From the NCBI GenBank assembly GCA_963748925.1, contig CAVVKG010000005.1, positions 1 through 64,000 on the forward strand: a stretch of DNA of 64,000 nucleotides. Direction: 5' to 3'. The position numbers and the translations under genes are program-made. Numbering within the stretch: position 1 is the stretch's first letter; every line of letters starts with the position of its first letter. Below are positions 44,032 through 53,359 of this stretch, piece by piece. Origin of the DNA: Cryomorpha sp963748925. GTDB taxonomy: Bacteria; Bacteroidota; Bacteroidia; Flavobacteriales_D; Cryomorphaceae. The notes beneath the pieces are model-generated. The model was given only the letters and a program-made list of their open reading frames with translations. It searched no databases and had not been told where the DNA came from.

Positions 44032-45474
44032 CTATTTTTCAGCTTTCATCAACTTCAGAATACCGCGTGGCTGTATAGTGCCGGTTAAGACCAAAAGCAG
44101 CAAGCCCGTAAGGCCACAAGCAATCAATGCATAGAAGCCATTATCTATTTGATTTACAATGTAATATCCGGCTCCAATAAAAGAAGCTATGAAGGTTATA
44201 AAACTTAATACCAGTTTGTAATTGAACTTGAGTTTAAACACCCTAACCACAAAAATAAGCTGTGCTCCACCTGCGAAAACCTGCGTCGCCATGGTAGTAA
44301 ATGCAGCCCCAACCGCCAGATATCTGGGAATAAGAATAAAATTAAAAATCAGGTTTAAGACCAATCCTGTAAAAGCAATAACATTCAGGGCTTTGAGGTT
44401 TTCGTTGGCTGTCATAAGTGTTCCAAACACATAAAAGAGGCAGATTCCGATAAAGGCCATCATGAGAAAAATAAACGAATACACTGATTCCATTGTCACA
44501 TTATCGTACCGCCAGCGCAGGACCCATTCGCCATTGAAATAAAACAGAATGGCTGAGAAGAGTCCAATACCCAACAAAAGGCGCGTGGCAGTTTGCAACA
44601 TTGGGTTTATTGAGTCACCTATCTTTAGCATCCTTGAAAATATGGGTAACAGCAACACTGCAAATAAGAAGGCAAACATACCTGCCGCCTCATAAAACCG
44701 GTACCCCTGAGCATAATAGCCGGCGTGTAAACTTCCGTTTGGCAAAATGGTTTCGAGCATTATACCATCTACCCTCGTGTACATGCTGCCAGTGAGGATG
44801 AAGAGTGCATACGGCACGCTCTTTCTAAAAATCTGAATGCTAAAAGCCTTGTCGAGATTCCAGTGCAGCTTACCGATATGTCCGCCCAGCATAAGCAAAG
44901 ATATCACGAGGGTAATACCGTAGGCCAGGGTTTGGAGGTACACAAACCAGGCAATTTCAAAAACCCCGTTGGTAAGATTGGTAAAAAGGAGAATTCCGCA
45001 GAAAATAATAAGCAGCCCCCTGTCCAGAACGGATACAACGCTATCGCTTTTAAAAAGCTGCAAACCCGCAAGATTTGACCGGGCAAAGAGGATAAACGAT
45101 ACGATAACCTGGTTTAGAACCAAAACAGCAAGCATCCAGAAATCGCCATCTTCATAACCTAATACCAGACCCAGAGCGAGGGTGAAAATGGCGTAAATAA
45201 AAGCCAGTAATCCCTTTACGCTAAAGAGCTTGGAAAAGTGCTTTCCGATTAACTGGCTATTCTGAGAGATGTTTCGATTGTTGAAATTATTAATTCCAAA
45301 GTCGATTAAAATATTGAAGATAAAGCTCAGATTGAGCAGGGCAAAGTAGGTTCCGTACTCATCCTGCCCTACCCTGTTTTGCACTTCGGCATCAATTCCG
45401 AGTATAAAAAAGGGTTTTACCAGCAGGTTGAGGAGCAAAATAAGACCTAAGGACGAAAGAAACTTCTTTTGCAT
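44032..45474 (-). CDS. Polysaccharide flippase (Wzx-like, MATE/MOP superfamily)
   Basis: A 480-residue protein with 12-14 predicted membrane helices. The N-terminus (KKFLSSLGLILLLNLLVKPF) and GINNFNNRNISQNSQLIG near residue 60 are typical of the polysaccharide biosynthesis transporters. It would flip lipid-linked repeat units across the inner membrane. It sits between the chain-length gene and the glycosyltransferase gene of the same operon. Confidence 0.85.
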   Translation of the reverse strand: MQKKFLSSLGLILLLNLLVKPFFILGIDAEVQNRVGQDEYGTYFALLNLSFIFNILIDFGINNFNNRNISQNSQLIGKHFSKLFSVKGLLAFIYAIFTLALGLVLGYEDGDFWMLAVLVLNQVIVSFILFARSNLAGLQLFKSDSVVSVLDRGLLIIFCGILLFTNLTNGVFEIAWFVYLQTLAYGITLVISLLMLGGHIGKLHWNLDKAFSIQIFRKSVPYALFILTGSMYTRVDGIMLETILPNGSLHAGYYAQGYRFYEAAGMFAFLFAVLLLPIFSRMLKIGDSINPMLQTATRLLLGIGLFSAILFYFNGEWVLRWRYDNVTMESVYSFIFLMMAFIGICLFYVFGTLMTANENLKALNVIAFTGLVLNLIFNFILIPRYLAVGAAFTTMATQVFAGGAQLIFVVRVFKLKFNYKLVLSFITFIASFIGAGYYIVNQIDNGFYALIACGLTGLLLLVLTGTIQPRGILKLMKAEK

Positions 45475-45532
45475 TTGGCCAAATTAGTCTAAAAGGAGAA
45501 ACTCACAATATGATTGAACCAAAGCCACCAAT

Positions 45533-46666
45533 TTAATCCGGCTTTTGTGTTGCCATTACAACCGACTCCCAAAGTGCCGCGGCAGTATTATCCCAGCTAA
45601 ACTTTTGCCGCTGCAGTCGGCCTCTTGAAACCAGATCGGTACGTAGACTTTCACTTTCGGCCAGGTTGTGCATGGCCTGAGCAATTTCAGCAACTGAATT
45701 TGGATCAGCCACAAGGCCGGCATCTCCACAAATTTCGGGCATGGAACTTTTATTGGAAGTTATAATGGGTATTTCGGCATGGAAACCTTCCAAGATTGGA
45801 ATTCCGAAGCCTTCAAAATAGCTTACATAGAGCAATGCAAAAGCCCCTCCGTATATTTTAACCAACGAATCCATATCCTGCCTGCCGAGAAAAATAATAT
45901 CGTCTTTAAATTTCGTGGTTTCCAAAATGTGATCCAATCCCTTACTCCACCAATGTCTAGCACCGACGATTATAAACTTGAAGTCGCCACCATTTTCAGA
46001 TTTAAAGGCATCAAAAGCGCGAAGCTGATTTTCAAGATTTTTGCGTGGATGGATAAGTCCGACAAAGAGGAAATAGGGTTTACCATCAGAAACTTCTGCT
46101 CTTACGGCTTCCACTTCAGTGATATTAAGCGGCTTAAACAAAGTATTTGCTCCATTGTATACCACATCTATACGAGATAGCGGTACATTGTAACGCTGGT
46201 TTAAGTCTTGCTTTGTAAATTCAGATACAGTAGCAATACGGGTAGCTTTCCGTGCAAAACGCGGAAAAAACCACTGGTAGTATTTGGCAATATGTCCCGG
46301 CAGAAACTCGGGGTGGGCCTCAAAATTTAAATCGTGAATTACGGCTACCTGCTTCACTTTTGAGCGAAGGCTAAGCCATCCATCCGGCGACAGAAAAACA
46401 TCCGGTTTATGCTTTCGCAAAATGCGGTAAACACCATATTCAAAAAAGAGATACCACAAAATGGGATGGCGTGCCTGAGGGTGAGCAACCACTGCCTTTA
46501 CATTTTCTGAAAAGATAAATGAGGGATCGGGCTTTCGATCAAAGATAAAAATGAACTCGTGCTGAGGGTGTGCCTTAGTTATCCGCTCTAGCGTCTCAAA
46601 AGTAAACCAACCAATTCCTTCAAGTTTGCCTTTGAGCAACAGTCTGGTATTGACTGCAATACGCAT
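45533..46666 (-). CDS. Glycosyltransferase family 4
   Basis: A 377-residue GT-B fold glycosyltransferase. The C-terminal nucleotide-sugar domain has KPYFLFVGLIHPRKNLENQL, IFLGRQDMDSLVKIYGGAFA, VSYFEGFGIPILEGFHAEIP with the conserved E-x7-E motif (EGFGIPILE), and SSMPEICGDAGLVADP. The N-terminal acceptor domain contains MRIAVNTRLLLKGKLEGIGW and VAVIHDLNFEAHPEF. It transfers a sugar to the growing surface glycan; the sugar is unknown. The start overlaps the methyltransferase stop by one base (TAATG). Confidence 0.88.
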   Translation of the reverse strand: MRIAVNTRLLLKGKLEGIGWFTFETLERITKAHPQHEFIFIFDRKPDPSFIFSENVKAVVAHPQARHPILWYLFFEYGVYRILRKHKPDVFLSPDGWLSLRSKVKQVAVIHDLNFEAHPEFLPGHIAKYYQWFFPRFARKATRIATVSEFTKQDLNQRYNVPLSRIDVVYNGANTLFKPLNITEVEAVRAEVSDGKPYFLFVGLIHPRKNLENQLRAFDAFKSENGGDFKFIIVGARHWWSKGLDHILETTKFKDDIIFLGRQDMDSLVKIYGGAFALLYVSYFEGFGIPILEGFHAEIPIITSNKSSMPEICGDAGLVADPNSVAEIAQAMHNLAESESLRTDLVSRGRLQRQKFSWDNTAAALWESVVMATQKPD

Positions 46667-47478
46667 TACTTCTTATCTATGGTAAAATTCATTCCGAAGA
46701 ACATAGCTTCCCTCTTAAAAGCGTTCTTTTTCCAGAGCTGCTGCTCCTCGGCAATAATTTCAGCAGTATTGCTGCCGGTGTACTTGCCAGGGAAATAATA
46801 GCGGATGTACTCTATGCTATCCTCATCAAATTTAAAGGGCATAATAGAAAACTCCTCTCTCCACTTTTTCAGGCTGCGGGTATTCTCATCACCAATTAAA
46901 ATATCTTTTTCAAGGCGCTCATCATAGATCGTTTTCACACGTCTGAAACCGCGTTCGCGGAAGTGCTTGATATTGCAAACAATGTTGTTCCCATTCTCCT
47001 CGCTCACTACGATTTTACCACCGGGCTTTAGCACCTCGTGAAAAATTTTAACTGCCTCATTAAATGGCTCCAGGTGATGAAGTGTATCCTGAGCGACGAT
47101 ATAGTCGAAGCTTTGGGGCTCCGGACTTTCGTCAAACATGTTTTTGTATTCGAAAGAGAGATTTGAAAGATCACCGTATTGACTCCAGAATTTAAGCCGC
47201 TCCTGCATCTGCTCGTAATAGTACTCCAGAGTAGTACCCACCACTCTGAATCCGTTAAGCGCAAGCAAAATACTGGTGGTACCAAAACCGCAACCTACAT
47301 CCCAAACCTTTGCACCGGGTTTGGTTACTTCTTTCATTACAAAGTCAAAACGCTGCTCAAGATAGGCTCTGCGAAAGTGATAGAGCTTGGGCGAGTTTAC
47401 CACGCGGTGGTAATCCGTAAGCTCTATATTCGATTTTAATTCTTCTTCAAAAAGTGAGAAAAATTCTTTCACATTCAT
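46666..47478 (-). CDS. SAM-dependent methyltransferase
   Basis: About 270 residues from the ATG at 47478 (MNVKEFFSLFEEELKSNIEL); an ATG at 47616 would extend it across the opposite gene without adding conserved sequence. Class I fold: VWDVGCGFGTTSILLA (SAM motif I), VGTTLEYYYEQM, FDYIVAQDTLHHLEPFNEAV (motif post II), and VLKPGGKIVVSEENG. The tail (NTAEIIAEEQQLWKKNAFKR) is charged. It is the first gene of the polysaccharide operon, so it may methylate a sugar or lipid of the glycan; that is an inference. Confidence 0.85.
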   Translation of the reverse strand: MNVKEFFSLFEEELKSNIELTDYHRVVNSPKLYHFRRAYLEQRFDFVMKEVTKPGAKVWDVGCGFGTTSILLALNGFRVVGTTLEYYYEQMQERLKFWSQYGDLSNLSFEYKNMFDESPEPQSFDYIVAQDTLHHLEPFNEAVKIFHEVLKPGGKIVVSEENGNNIVCNIKHFRERGFRRVKTIYDERLEKDILIGDENTRSLKKWREEFSIMPFKFDEDSIEYIRYYFPGKYTGSNTAEIIAEEQQLWKKNAFKREAMFFGMNFTIDKK

Positions 47479-47630
47479 CTCCCGTGGATTTTTCAGGCTG
47501 CGAAAGTACAATAATTTGGTATACTCTTGATACCTACATTTTGAGGAATTCGCCTCATCAGGGATAAAAAATAACAAGTTTGTATATACACACTTCAAAA
47601 AACCACCAAAAAACACGAAATTCGCCAGCG

Positions 47631-47819
47631 ATGGACAGTGACTTTAGCGGATTTAACAGAAACAAAGAACTGGAGGATGGTGATTTCTACCATTCTTCTG
47701 AAGGATATATTGTATTCACTGCTCAATACCTTTTAAAACGAGGATACTGTTGCCAAAACGGATGCAAACATTGCCCCTATGGTTTTAATAAATCCAAGGG
47801 CCGATTTGAGAATAAATAA
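47631..47819 (+). CDS. DUF5522 small cysteine-rich protein
   Basis: A 62-residue protein from the ATG at 47631. It matches the DUF5522 family: DGDFYHSSEGYIVFTAQYLL, then KRGYCCQNGCKHCPYGFNK, with four cysteines spaced CC-x3-C-x2-C and a His, a plausible metal site. The family is found in Bacteroidota and, from memory, in eukaryotic small proteins (C1orf53-like). Function unknown. It ends four bases before the hutU start, so it is likely cotranslated with urocanate hydratase. It is divergent from the polysaccharide operon. Confidence 0.85.
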   Translation: MDSDFSGFNRNKELEDGDFYHSSEGYIVFTAQYLLKRGYCCQNGCKHCPYGFNKSKGRFENK

Positions 47820-47823
47820 GCAT

Positions 47824-49845
47824 ATGGAAATGATAGAAAGTGAAATAGCCCAGTTTAAGCAAGAGATAGAACAAGGAATTCCCGGCCATCTTCCTGATGT
47901 TAAAAGAATTGATCCGAATGTAAGTCACGCTCCTAAGCGTAAAGATATTTTAACCAAAGAAGAGAAAAAGCTAGCTGTAGAAAATGCGTTGCGTTATTTT
48001 GATGAAAAATTTCACTCCATTTTGGCTCCTGAGTTTTATTCTGAGTTGAATGAATATGGCCGGATTTACATGTATCGGTTTAAACCAAATTATCCTATGC
48101 ACGCCCGACCGATATCAGACTATCCTGCGAAGTGTGATCAGGCAGCGGCTATAATGCTAATGATCCAGAACAACCTGGACCCCTCGGTAGCACAGCATCC
48201 GCAGGAGTTGATAACCTATGGAGGGAATGGAGCTGTATTTCAAAACTGGGCTCAATACCTGCTTACCATGCAGTATCTGAGTCAGATGAGTGCAGAGCAA
48301 ACTTTGGTTATTTACAGTGGTCATCCCATGGGTTTATTCCCTTCGACTAAGGATGCGCCGCGTGTGGTGGTAACCAATGGAATGATGATTCCCAATCACT
48401 CCACACAGGATGACTGGGAGAAATACAATGCACTAGGAGTTACCCAATACGGGCAAATGACGGCCGGATCTTATATGTATATCGGTCCGCAGGGAATTGT
48501 GCATGGCACCACTATAACTGTTCTAAATGCCGGCAGAAAAATTTCAAAAAACGGCGAAGGCCTTGATGGGAAGGTTTTTGTGACGAGTGGCCTGGGAGGT
48601 ATGAGTGGAGCTCAGCCAAAGGCAGGAAATATTGCGGGCTGCATTACTGTGTGCGCAGAAGTTAATCCTAAAGCTGCTTATAAAAGGCATGAGCAAGGAT
48701 GGGTTGATGAAATAACAGATGATGTAAGCAAATTAGTTCAGCGTGTAAAGCAGGCTAAGGCCGATAAAGAAGTTGTATCGATAGCCTATCTGGGTAACAT
48801 AGTAGATGTTTGGGAGAAATTTGACGAAGCCGGAATTTATATTGATCTGGGCTCTGATCAGACATCGCTGCACAATCCATGGGCCGGCGGATATTACCCT
48901 GCCGGACTAGCGTTTGACGAGGCAAATGAAATGATGGCTTCAGATCCGGAAAAATTCAAAACCAAAGTACAAGAGTCACTACGGCGACAGTCGATCGCAA
49001 TAAACAAGCACACTGCCAATGGGACTTACTTCTTTGACTACGGCAATGCCTTCCTGCTTGAAGCAAGTCGCGCAGGCGCCGCCATCATGGCCGAAAACGG
49101 TCTTGATTTTAAATACCCTTCTTATGTTCAGGATATTATGGGGCCTATGTGCTTCGATTATGGATTTGGACCGTTCAGGTGGGTTTGCGCAAGTGGAAAA
49201 CCAGAGGATCTTGATAAAACCGATGCGATAGCTTGCCGCGTTTTAGAGAAGCTCATGGCCGATGCTCCGGAAGAAATAAGACAGCAGATGAGCGACAATA
49301 TTCTCTGGATAAAAAATGCCAAGGATAATAAGTTGGTTGTAGGATCGCAGGCTCGAATACTTTACGCTGATGCGGAGGGGCGTATGAAAATTGCAAAAGC
49401 ATTTAATGAGGCTGTTGCGCTTCACGAAATTGGACCGGTGATATTAGGTCGCGACCATCACGATGTGTCGGGAACAGATTCTCCTTATCGCGAAACGAGC
49501 AATATTTATGATGGCTCGCAATTTACTGCCGACATGGCTGTGCAGAATTTTGTAGGCGACGGATTTAGAGGAGCCACATGGATAAGCCTTCACAATGGTG
49601 GTGGTGTTGGCTGGGGCGAAGTAATTAATGGCGGTTTTGGTATGCTGCTCGACGGCAGTTCTGATGCTGAGCGCCGACTTACATCTATGCTTCACTGGGA
49701 TGTTAATAACGGAATAGCACGCAGAAGCTGGGCGAGAAATGAAGGAGCTATTTTTGCCATAAAACGCGCAATGGACGCAGAACCAAATTTACAAGTAACA
49801 ATCCCAAATAGGGTAAAACAGAACATTTTAGATCAACTTTCGTAA
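47824..49845 (+). CDS. hutU: Urocanate hydratase
   Basis: About 673 residues from the ATG at 47824, an NAD-dependent enzyme that turns urocanate into imidazolone propionate in histidine degradation. YGGNGAVFQNWAQYLLTMQY, GQMTAGSYMYIGPQGIVHGT, GLGGMSGAQPKAGNIAGCIT and GLDCYDSY-like C-terminal pieces match the long-form family; the Cys and Gly-rich NAD segments are in place (FDYGFGPFRWVCASGK, GRDHHDVSGTDSPYRE, LHNGGGVGWGEVINGG). It is longer than the 550-residue proteobacterial form, as usual for Bacteroidota. No hutH, hutI or hutG is in the window. Confidence 0.95.
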   Translation: MEMIESEIAQFKQEIEQGIPGHLPDVKRIDPNVSHAPKRKDILTKEEKKLAVENALRYFDEKFHSILAPEFYSELNEYGRIYMYRFKPNYPMHARPISDYPAKCDQAAAIMLMIQNNLDPSVAQHPQELITYGGNGAVFQNWAQYLLTMQYLSQMSAEQTLVIYSGHPMGLFPSTKDAPRVVVTNGMMIPNHSTQDDWEKYNALGVTQYGQMTAGSYMYIGPQGIVHGTTITVLNAGRKISKNGEGLDGKVFVTSGLGGMSGAQPKAGNIAGCITVCAEVNPKAAYKRHEQGWVDEITDDVSKLVQRVKQAKADKEVVSIAYLGNIVDVWEKFDEAGIYIDLGSDQTSLHNPWAGGYYPAGLAFDEANEMMASDPEKFKTKVQESLRRQSIAINKHTANGTYFFDYGNAFLLEASRAGAAIMAENGLDFKYPSYVQDIMGPMCFDYGFGPFRWVCASGKPEDLDKTDAIACRVLEKLMADAPEEIRQQMSDNILWIKNAKDNKLVVGSQARILYADAEGRMKIAKAFNEAVALHEIGPVILGRDHHDVSGTDSPYRETSNIYDGSQFTADMAVQNFVGDGFRGATWISLHNGGGVGWGEVINGGFGMLLDGSSDAERRLTSMLHWDVNNGIARRSWARNEGAIFAIKRAMDAEPNLQVTIPNRVKQNILDQLS

Positions 49846-49985
49846 TGCAAAGTTTAATAGTAGTTTATAACCCACAAGATTTAATTATACTGAATAAATT
49901 CAACTGGTCAAATTCATCTTGTAAAAATAATTAACAACCTGATCGTAATCCTTACGTCCTACATTCGATAACACATACTTAATTT

Positions 49986-52900
49986 ATGAAATATTATCTC
50001 CTCTTTTTGCTCTTTCTCGCTCCCTTTCTATCACAAGCACAAATTGATACTGAATTTTGGTTTGGTGCTCCAGACCTAACAAGAGGTACAGCAAATGAGT
50101 CACGCAGGGACAGTACGGTTTATATGGTTGTTTCTACTCTAAATCAGGCAAGTGAGGTAACCATATCCCAACCTGCCAATCTTAGTTTCGAACCTATCGT
50201 AGTTTCTCTTGGACCGAATAGCGTGCAGCAAATAAACCTCGGGAATTTCTTGTCATTAATTGAAACCAAACCCGCAAATACAATATTAAACACGGGACTG
50301 CTGGTTCGTGCTACTAAACCCATTACCGCGTATTACGAAGTGCGAAGTCAAAACAATACAGACTTGTGGTCGCTAAAAGGAAAAAACTCGTTGGGACTTA
50401 AATTTTATGTACCCTTCCAAACTGAGTTTCAAAACAATCAAACCTTGAATGGTAGCCCTTACATTCCCGGGCCACGCTCAGGCTTTATTGTGATGGCATC
50501 AAAAAACAACACGACGGTTTCTATTACTCCAAGTATTGATATTGTTGATCACTTAGGAGGTGAAACATTTACTGTATTATTAAATAGAGGACAAACCTAT
50601 TTTTGTGAAGCACTTGATGGTACTCCGGGCAATCATCCCGGTGGATCTAAAGTAGAAAGTGACAAAGAAGTAACCGTAACTATCAAAGACGATATGGTTG
50701 ATGTTGATCCATCCAACGATGGGGGTGCCGATGTTATTGGCGATCAGCTAGTGGCCTATCAGTATCTGGGCACAGAGCACATTCTTATCGACGGAAGTTT
50801 GAGCAATGATTCTGATCGCGGAGTAATTTGTGCCACGGAAGACAACACTGAAATTTTTATTGACGGTGTTTCTGTAATTACATTGAATGAGGGAGAGCAG
50901 CATATCTTTTCTCCTGACGGGGCAGCTTCTTTTATTCAAGGGTCGGCACCAATCGTAGTATTACAAATCACAGGAGCATCTGATCAGATTGCGGGAGCTG
51001 TCATTCCACCTTTGGGATGTACAGGAAGTAATCAGGTTGGTTTTGTAAGAAGCACCAGGCGGACCCTTTTTCGTAAATTTAACGATTCGGGCAGGTTCAG
51101 AAGATCAGTTTGAGTTAAACGGTGATCCAAATCTAATTCCTCCGAGTGCATTCTCAGTGGTGCCGGGAAGCAATGGAGATTATGTATTTGCTCAAATACA
51201 ATACACAACTGGTCAGGTTCCTGCGAACCAGGCTAATATCGTAACGAATTTCAGCGACGAGCTTTTCCACCTTGGTATAACAAACCGATCTACTTCTGCT
51301 TCGGCCAACTTTGGATACTTCTCAGCATTTAGCTACCTCAACATTGGTAAAAACTTTGAGGTATGTCTTAACGACTCTGTGGTGCTTGACGCCGGGCCGG
51401 GTAAAACGGCTTATAACTGGAGTACCGGTGATACCACTCAAACTACCACCGTTTATGAGCCGGGAACTTATTTTGTAGAAGTTTTTAGCGGAACAGATTG
51501 TTTTGCCACCGATAGTATTGTAGTAGATTATTACCAGCTTCCTGTTGATCTGGGTCCTAATGATACCATTTGTGAAAACACAAGCCTGATAATTTCGATT
51601 GATGGCAATTATAATTTTTCATGGCAAGATGGCTCTAATGAAAGCTTTTTTGAAGTAACCGAAGCAGGAACTTACTGGGTAGATGTATCAGATTTTCAAG
51701 AGTGTGCATTGCGCGACTCAATTGATATAGCAATTAGCCCCCGACCTGAAACACCGGAGCTCACCGGTGAAACAGCCTATTGTGAAGGAGAGACGATTGA
51801 GCTTTTCATGAATGACTTTGACAATGCCAATTACAGGTATATTCTGCCTTCCGGCGATATAGTCTCAGGACAAAATCTGGTTATTAACAATGCAGTTCCT
51901 TCACAAAGCGGAATGTATTACGGATACTATGTAGAAGAAGGATGTGAGACATTTAACGATTCACTTGAAATTACTATAAGCCCTGCTCCGGAAGTAGATC
52001 TTGGTGACGATATATCTGTATGTGATGATGTGGAGGTAGTTCTCGACCCAGGCGCGCTTAATGGCGATCCGGAATGGCAGGATGGCTCAACCACTAACAC
52101 ATTTTCTGTTCAGGAATCGGGAACTTACATTTTAACTGTAACCAATGATATTGGCTGTAGCGGTAAAGATACCGTTGAAGTTGTACTTAGATATACTCCA
52201 GCAACTCCCGTTGTAACAGGTGATTTGGTTTATTGCGAAGGAGAAACTATTGAGCTTTCTACCCCATTTGAAGAAGGTGTTTTCTATTTATGGAATAGAC
52301 CGGACGGCACTTCTTTTGGAACTACCGAAAATGGAGAATACGTTATGGAAAATGCAACTTTAGCCGCGGACGGAATATATTCTGTAAATGCCCAGAATCT
52401 AGGCTGCTTTTCAGGAACGGCTACCTTTACGATTGATGTAAATCCCAATCCGGTTTTTACTTTAAGATCTGATACGACCATTTGCGATGAAGAAACTATT
52501 GACATCGCGGGTCCGGCCGGTAACGAATCCTACAGCTGGAATAATTCAGAGACTACTCAAAATATTACAGCAGGTGCGGGTATTTACGAACTTACGGTTA
52601 CAGATGCCAACGGTTGTACAGCCACTGATGCTGTAGAAATAACAGAGCAGGGGCCTAATGCGGCATTCACCGTATTGCCTTCGCTCATAGGAAATCCCGG
52701 AACGATTTTCACCTTTCAGGACAATTCTGAGGCCGGCTTGCTATCCATCATCACCTGGCTTTGGGAATTTGGCGATGGAAGTATTGATTTGAATCAAAAT
52801 GCCGTTTACGAATATGATCAATCGGGAACTTTTCCGGTAACCTTAACCGTTCAGGACGAAGGCGGCTGTGAAGACAAGGCAGTTCAAGTTGTTACTATTC

Positions 52901-53160
52901 GTGATGCATTTAAAATCCCCGAAGGATTTTCTCCGAACAGCGATGGTGTAAATGATGTGTTTGAAATTCAGGGTCTCGATGGACTTTCGAATGTATCTAT
53001 TCAGATTTTCAACCGATGGGGAGCCGTCGTTTTTGAAAGCAACAATTACGGACCCGGCAACTTCTGGGATGGAAAAGATAACACTGATGGAACTTTCTTC
53101 TATGTACTAAAGGTACCGAATACAAAACCGGTGAGTGGCTCTGTAACCATCGCGAGGTAA
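49986..53160 (+). pseudogene. IgGFc-binding-like/PKD protein with CHU_C domain, frameshifted
   Basis: Two frames form one type IX cargo protein of about 1055 residues. Part 1 (49986-51113) has a signal peptide (LFLLFLAPFLSQAQ) and IDTEFWFGAPDLTRG, an IgGFc-binding-protein-like N-terminal module with RPITAYYEVRSQ- and LGLKFYVPFQ-type segments. Part 2, in the other frame from about 51072, continues VNLTIRAGSEDQFELNGDPN, then several Ig/PKD-like modules (DSVVLDAGPGKTAYNWSTGD, DTICENTSLII and more), a PKD domain (ITWLWEFGDGSID) and a CHU_C sorting domain (SPNSDGVNDVFEIQG, FNRWGAVVFES). The frame changes at the T5 run 51067-51071, where one T is extra. As read, the first half ends at residue 375. 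Confidence 0.85.
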
Positions 53161-53166
53161 AAATCA

Positions 53167-53301
53167 ATGGACGAATCGGAGGAGAACGAGAAAAAGGAAC
53201 CCGACACAACCTGGAAATATATTCAAAAATACTTCCCTGATGTATGGCAGTATCTTGTTCTTATTTTGATCATAATCCTTGCAGCAATATTTATTCTTTA
53301 A
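53167..53301 (+). CDS. 44-residue single-TM protein
   Basis: A short reading frame starting with ATG seven bases after the stop of the CHU_C gene: MDESEENEKKEPDTTWKYIQ, then KYFPDVWQYLVLILIIILAA and IFIL. It has a very acidic N-terminus, an amphipathic stretch, and a single hydrophobic C-terminal helix, so it is probably a tail-anchored inner-membrane protein. The composition, the close position and the terminator directly after its stop support it as a real gene. Function unknown. Confidence 0.6.
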   Translation: MDESEENEKKEPDTTWKYIQKYFPDVWQYLVLILIIILAAIFIL

Positions 53302-53303
53302 TA

Positions 53304-53332
53304 AAAAAAGAGGGCACTTAGCCCTCTTTTTT
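53304..53332. terminator. Bidirectional terminator
   Basis: A perfect 12-bp stem (AAAAAAGAGGGC at 53304-53315 with its complement at 53321-53332) and a 5-base loop, with A and T tracts on the two sides. It separates the convergent CHU_C/small membrane protein genes and the MBL-rhodanese gene and can serve both. Confidence 0.9.
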
Positions 53333-53359
53333 GTTGTTAGTGAATATGTTGCCCCTGAA

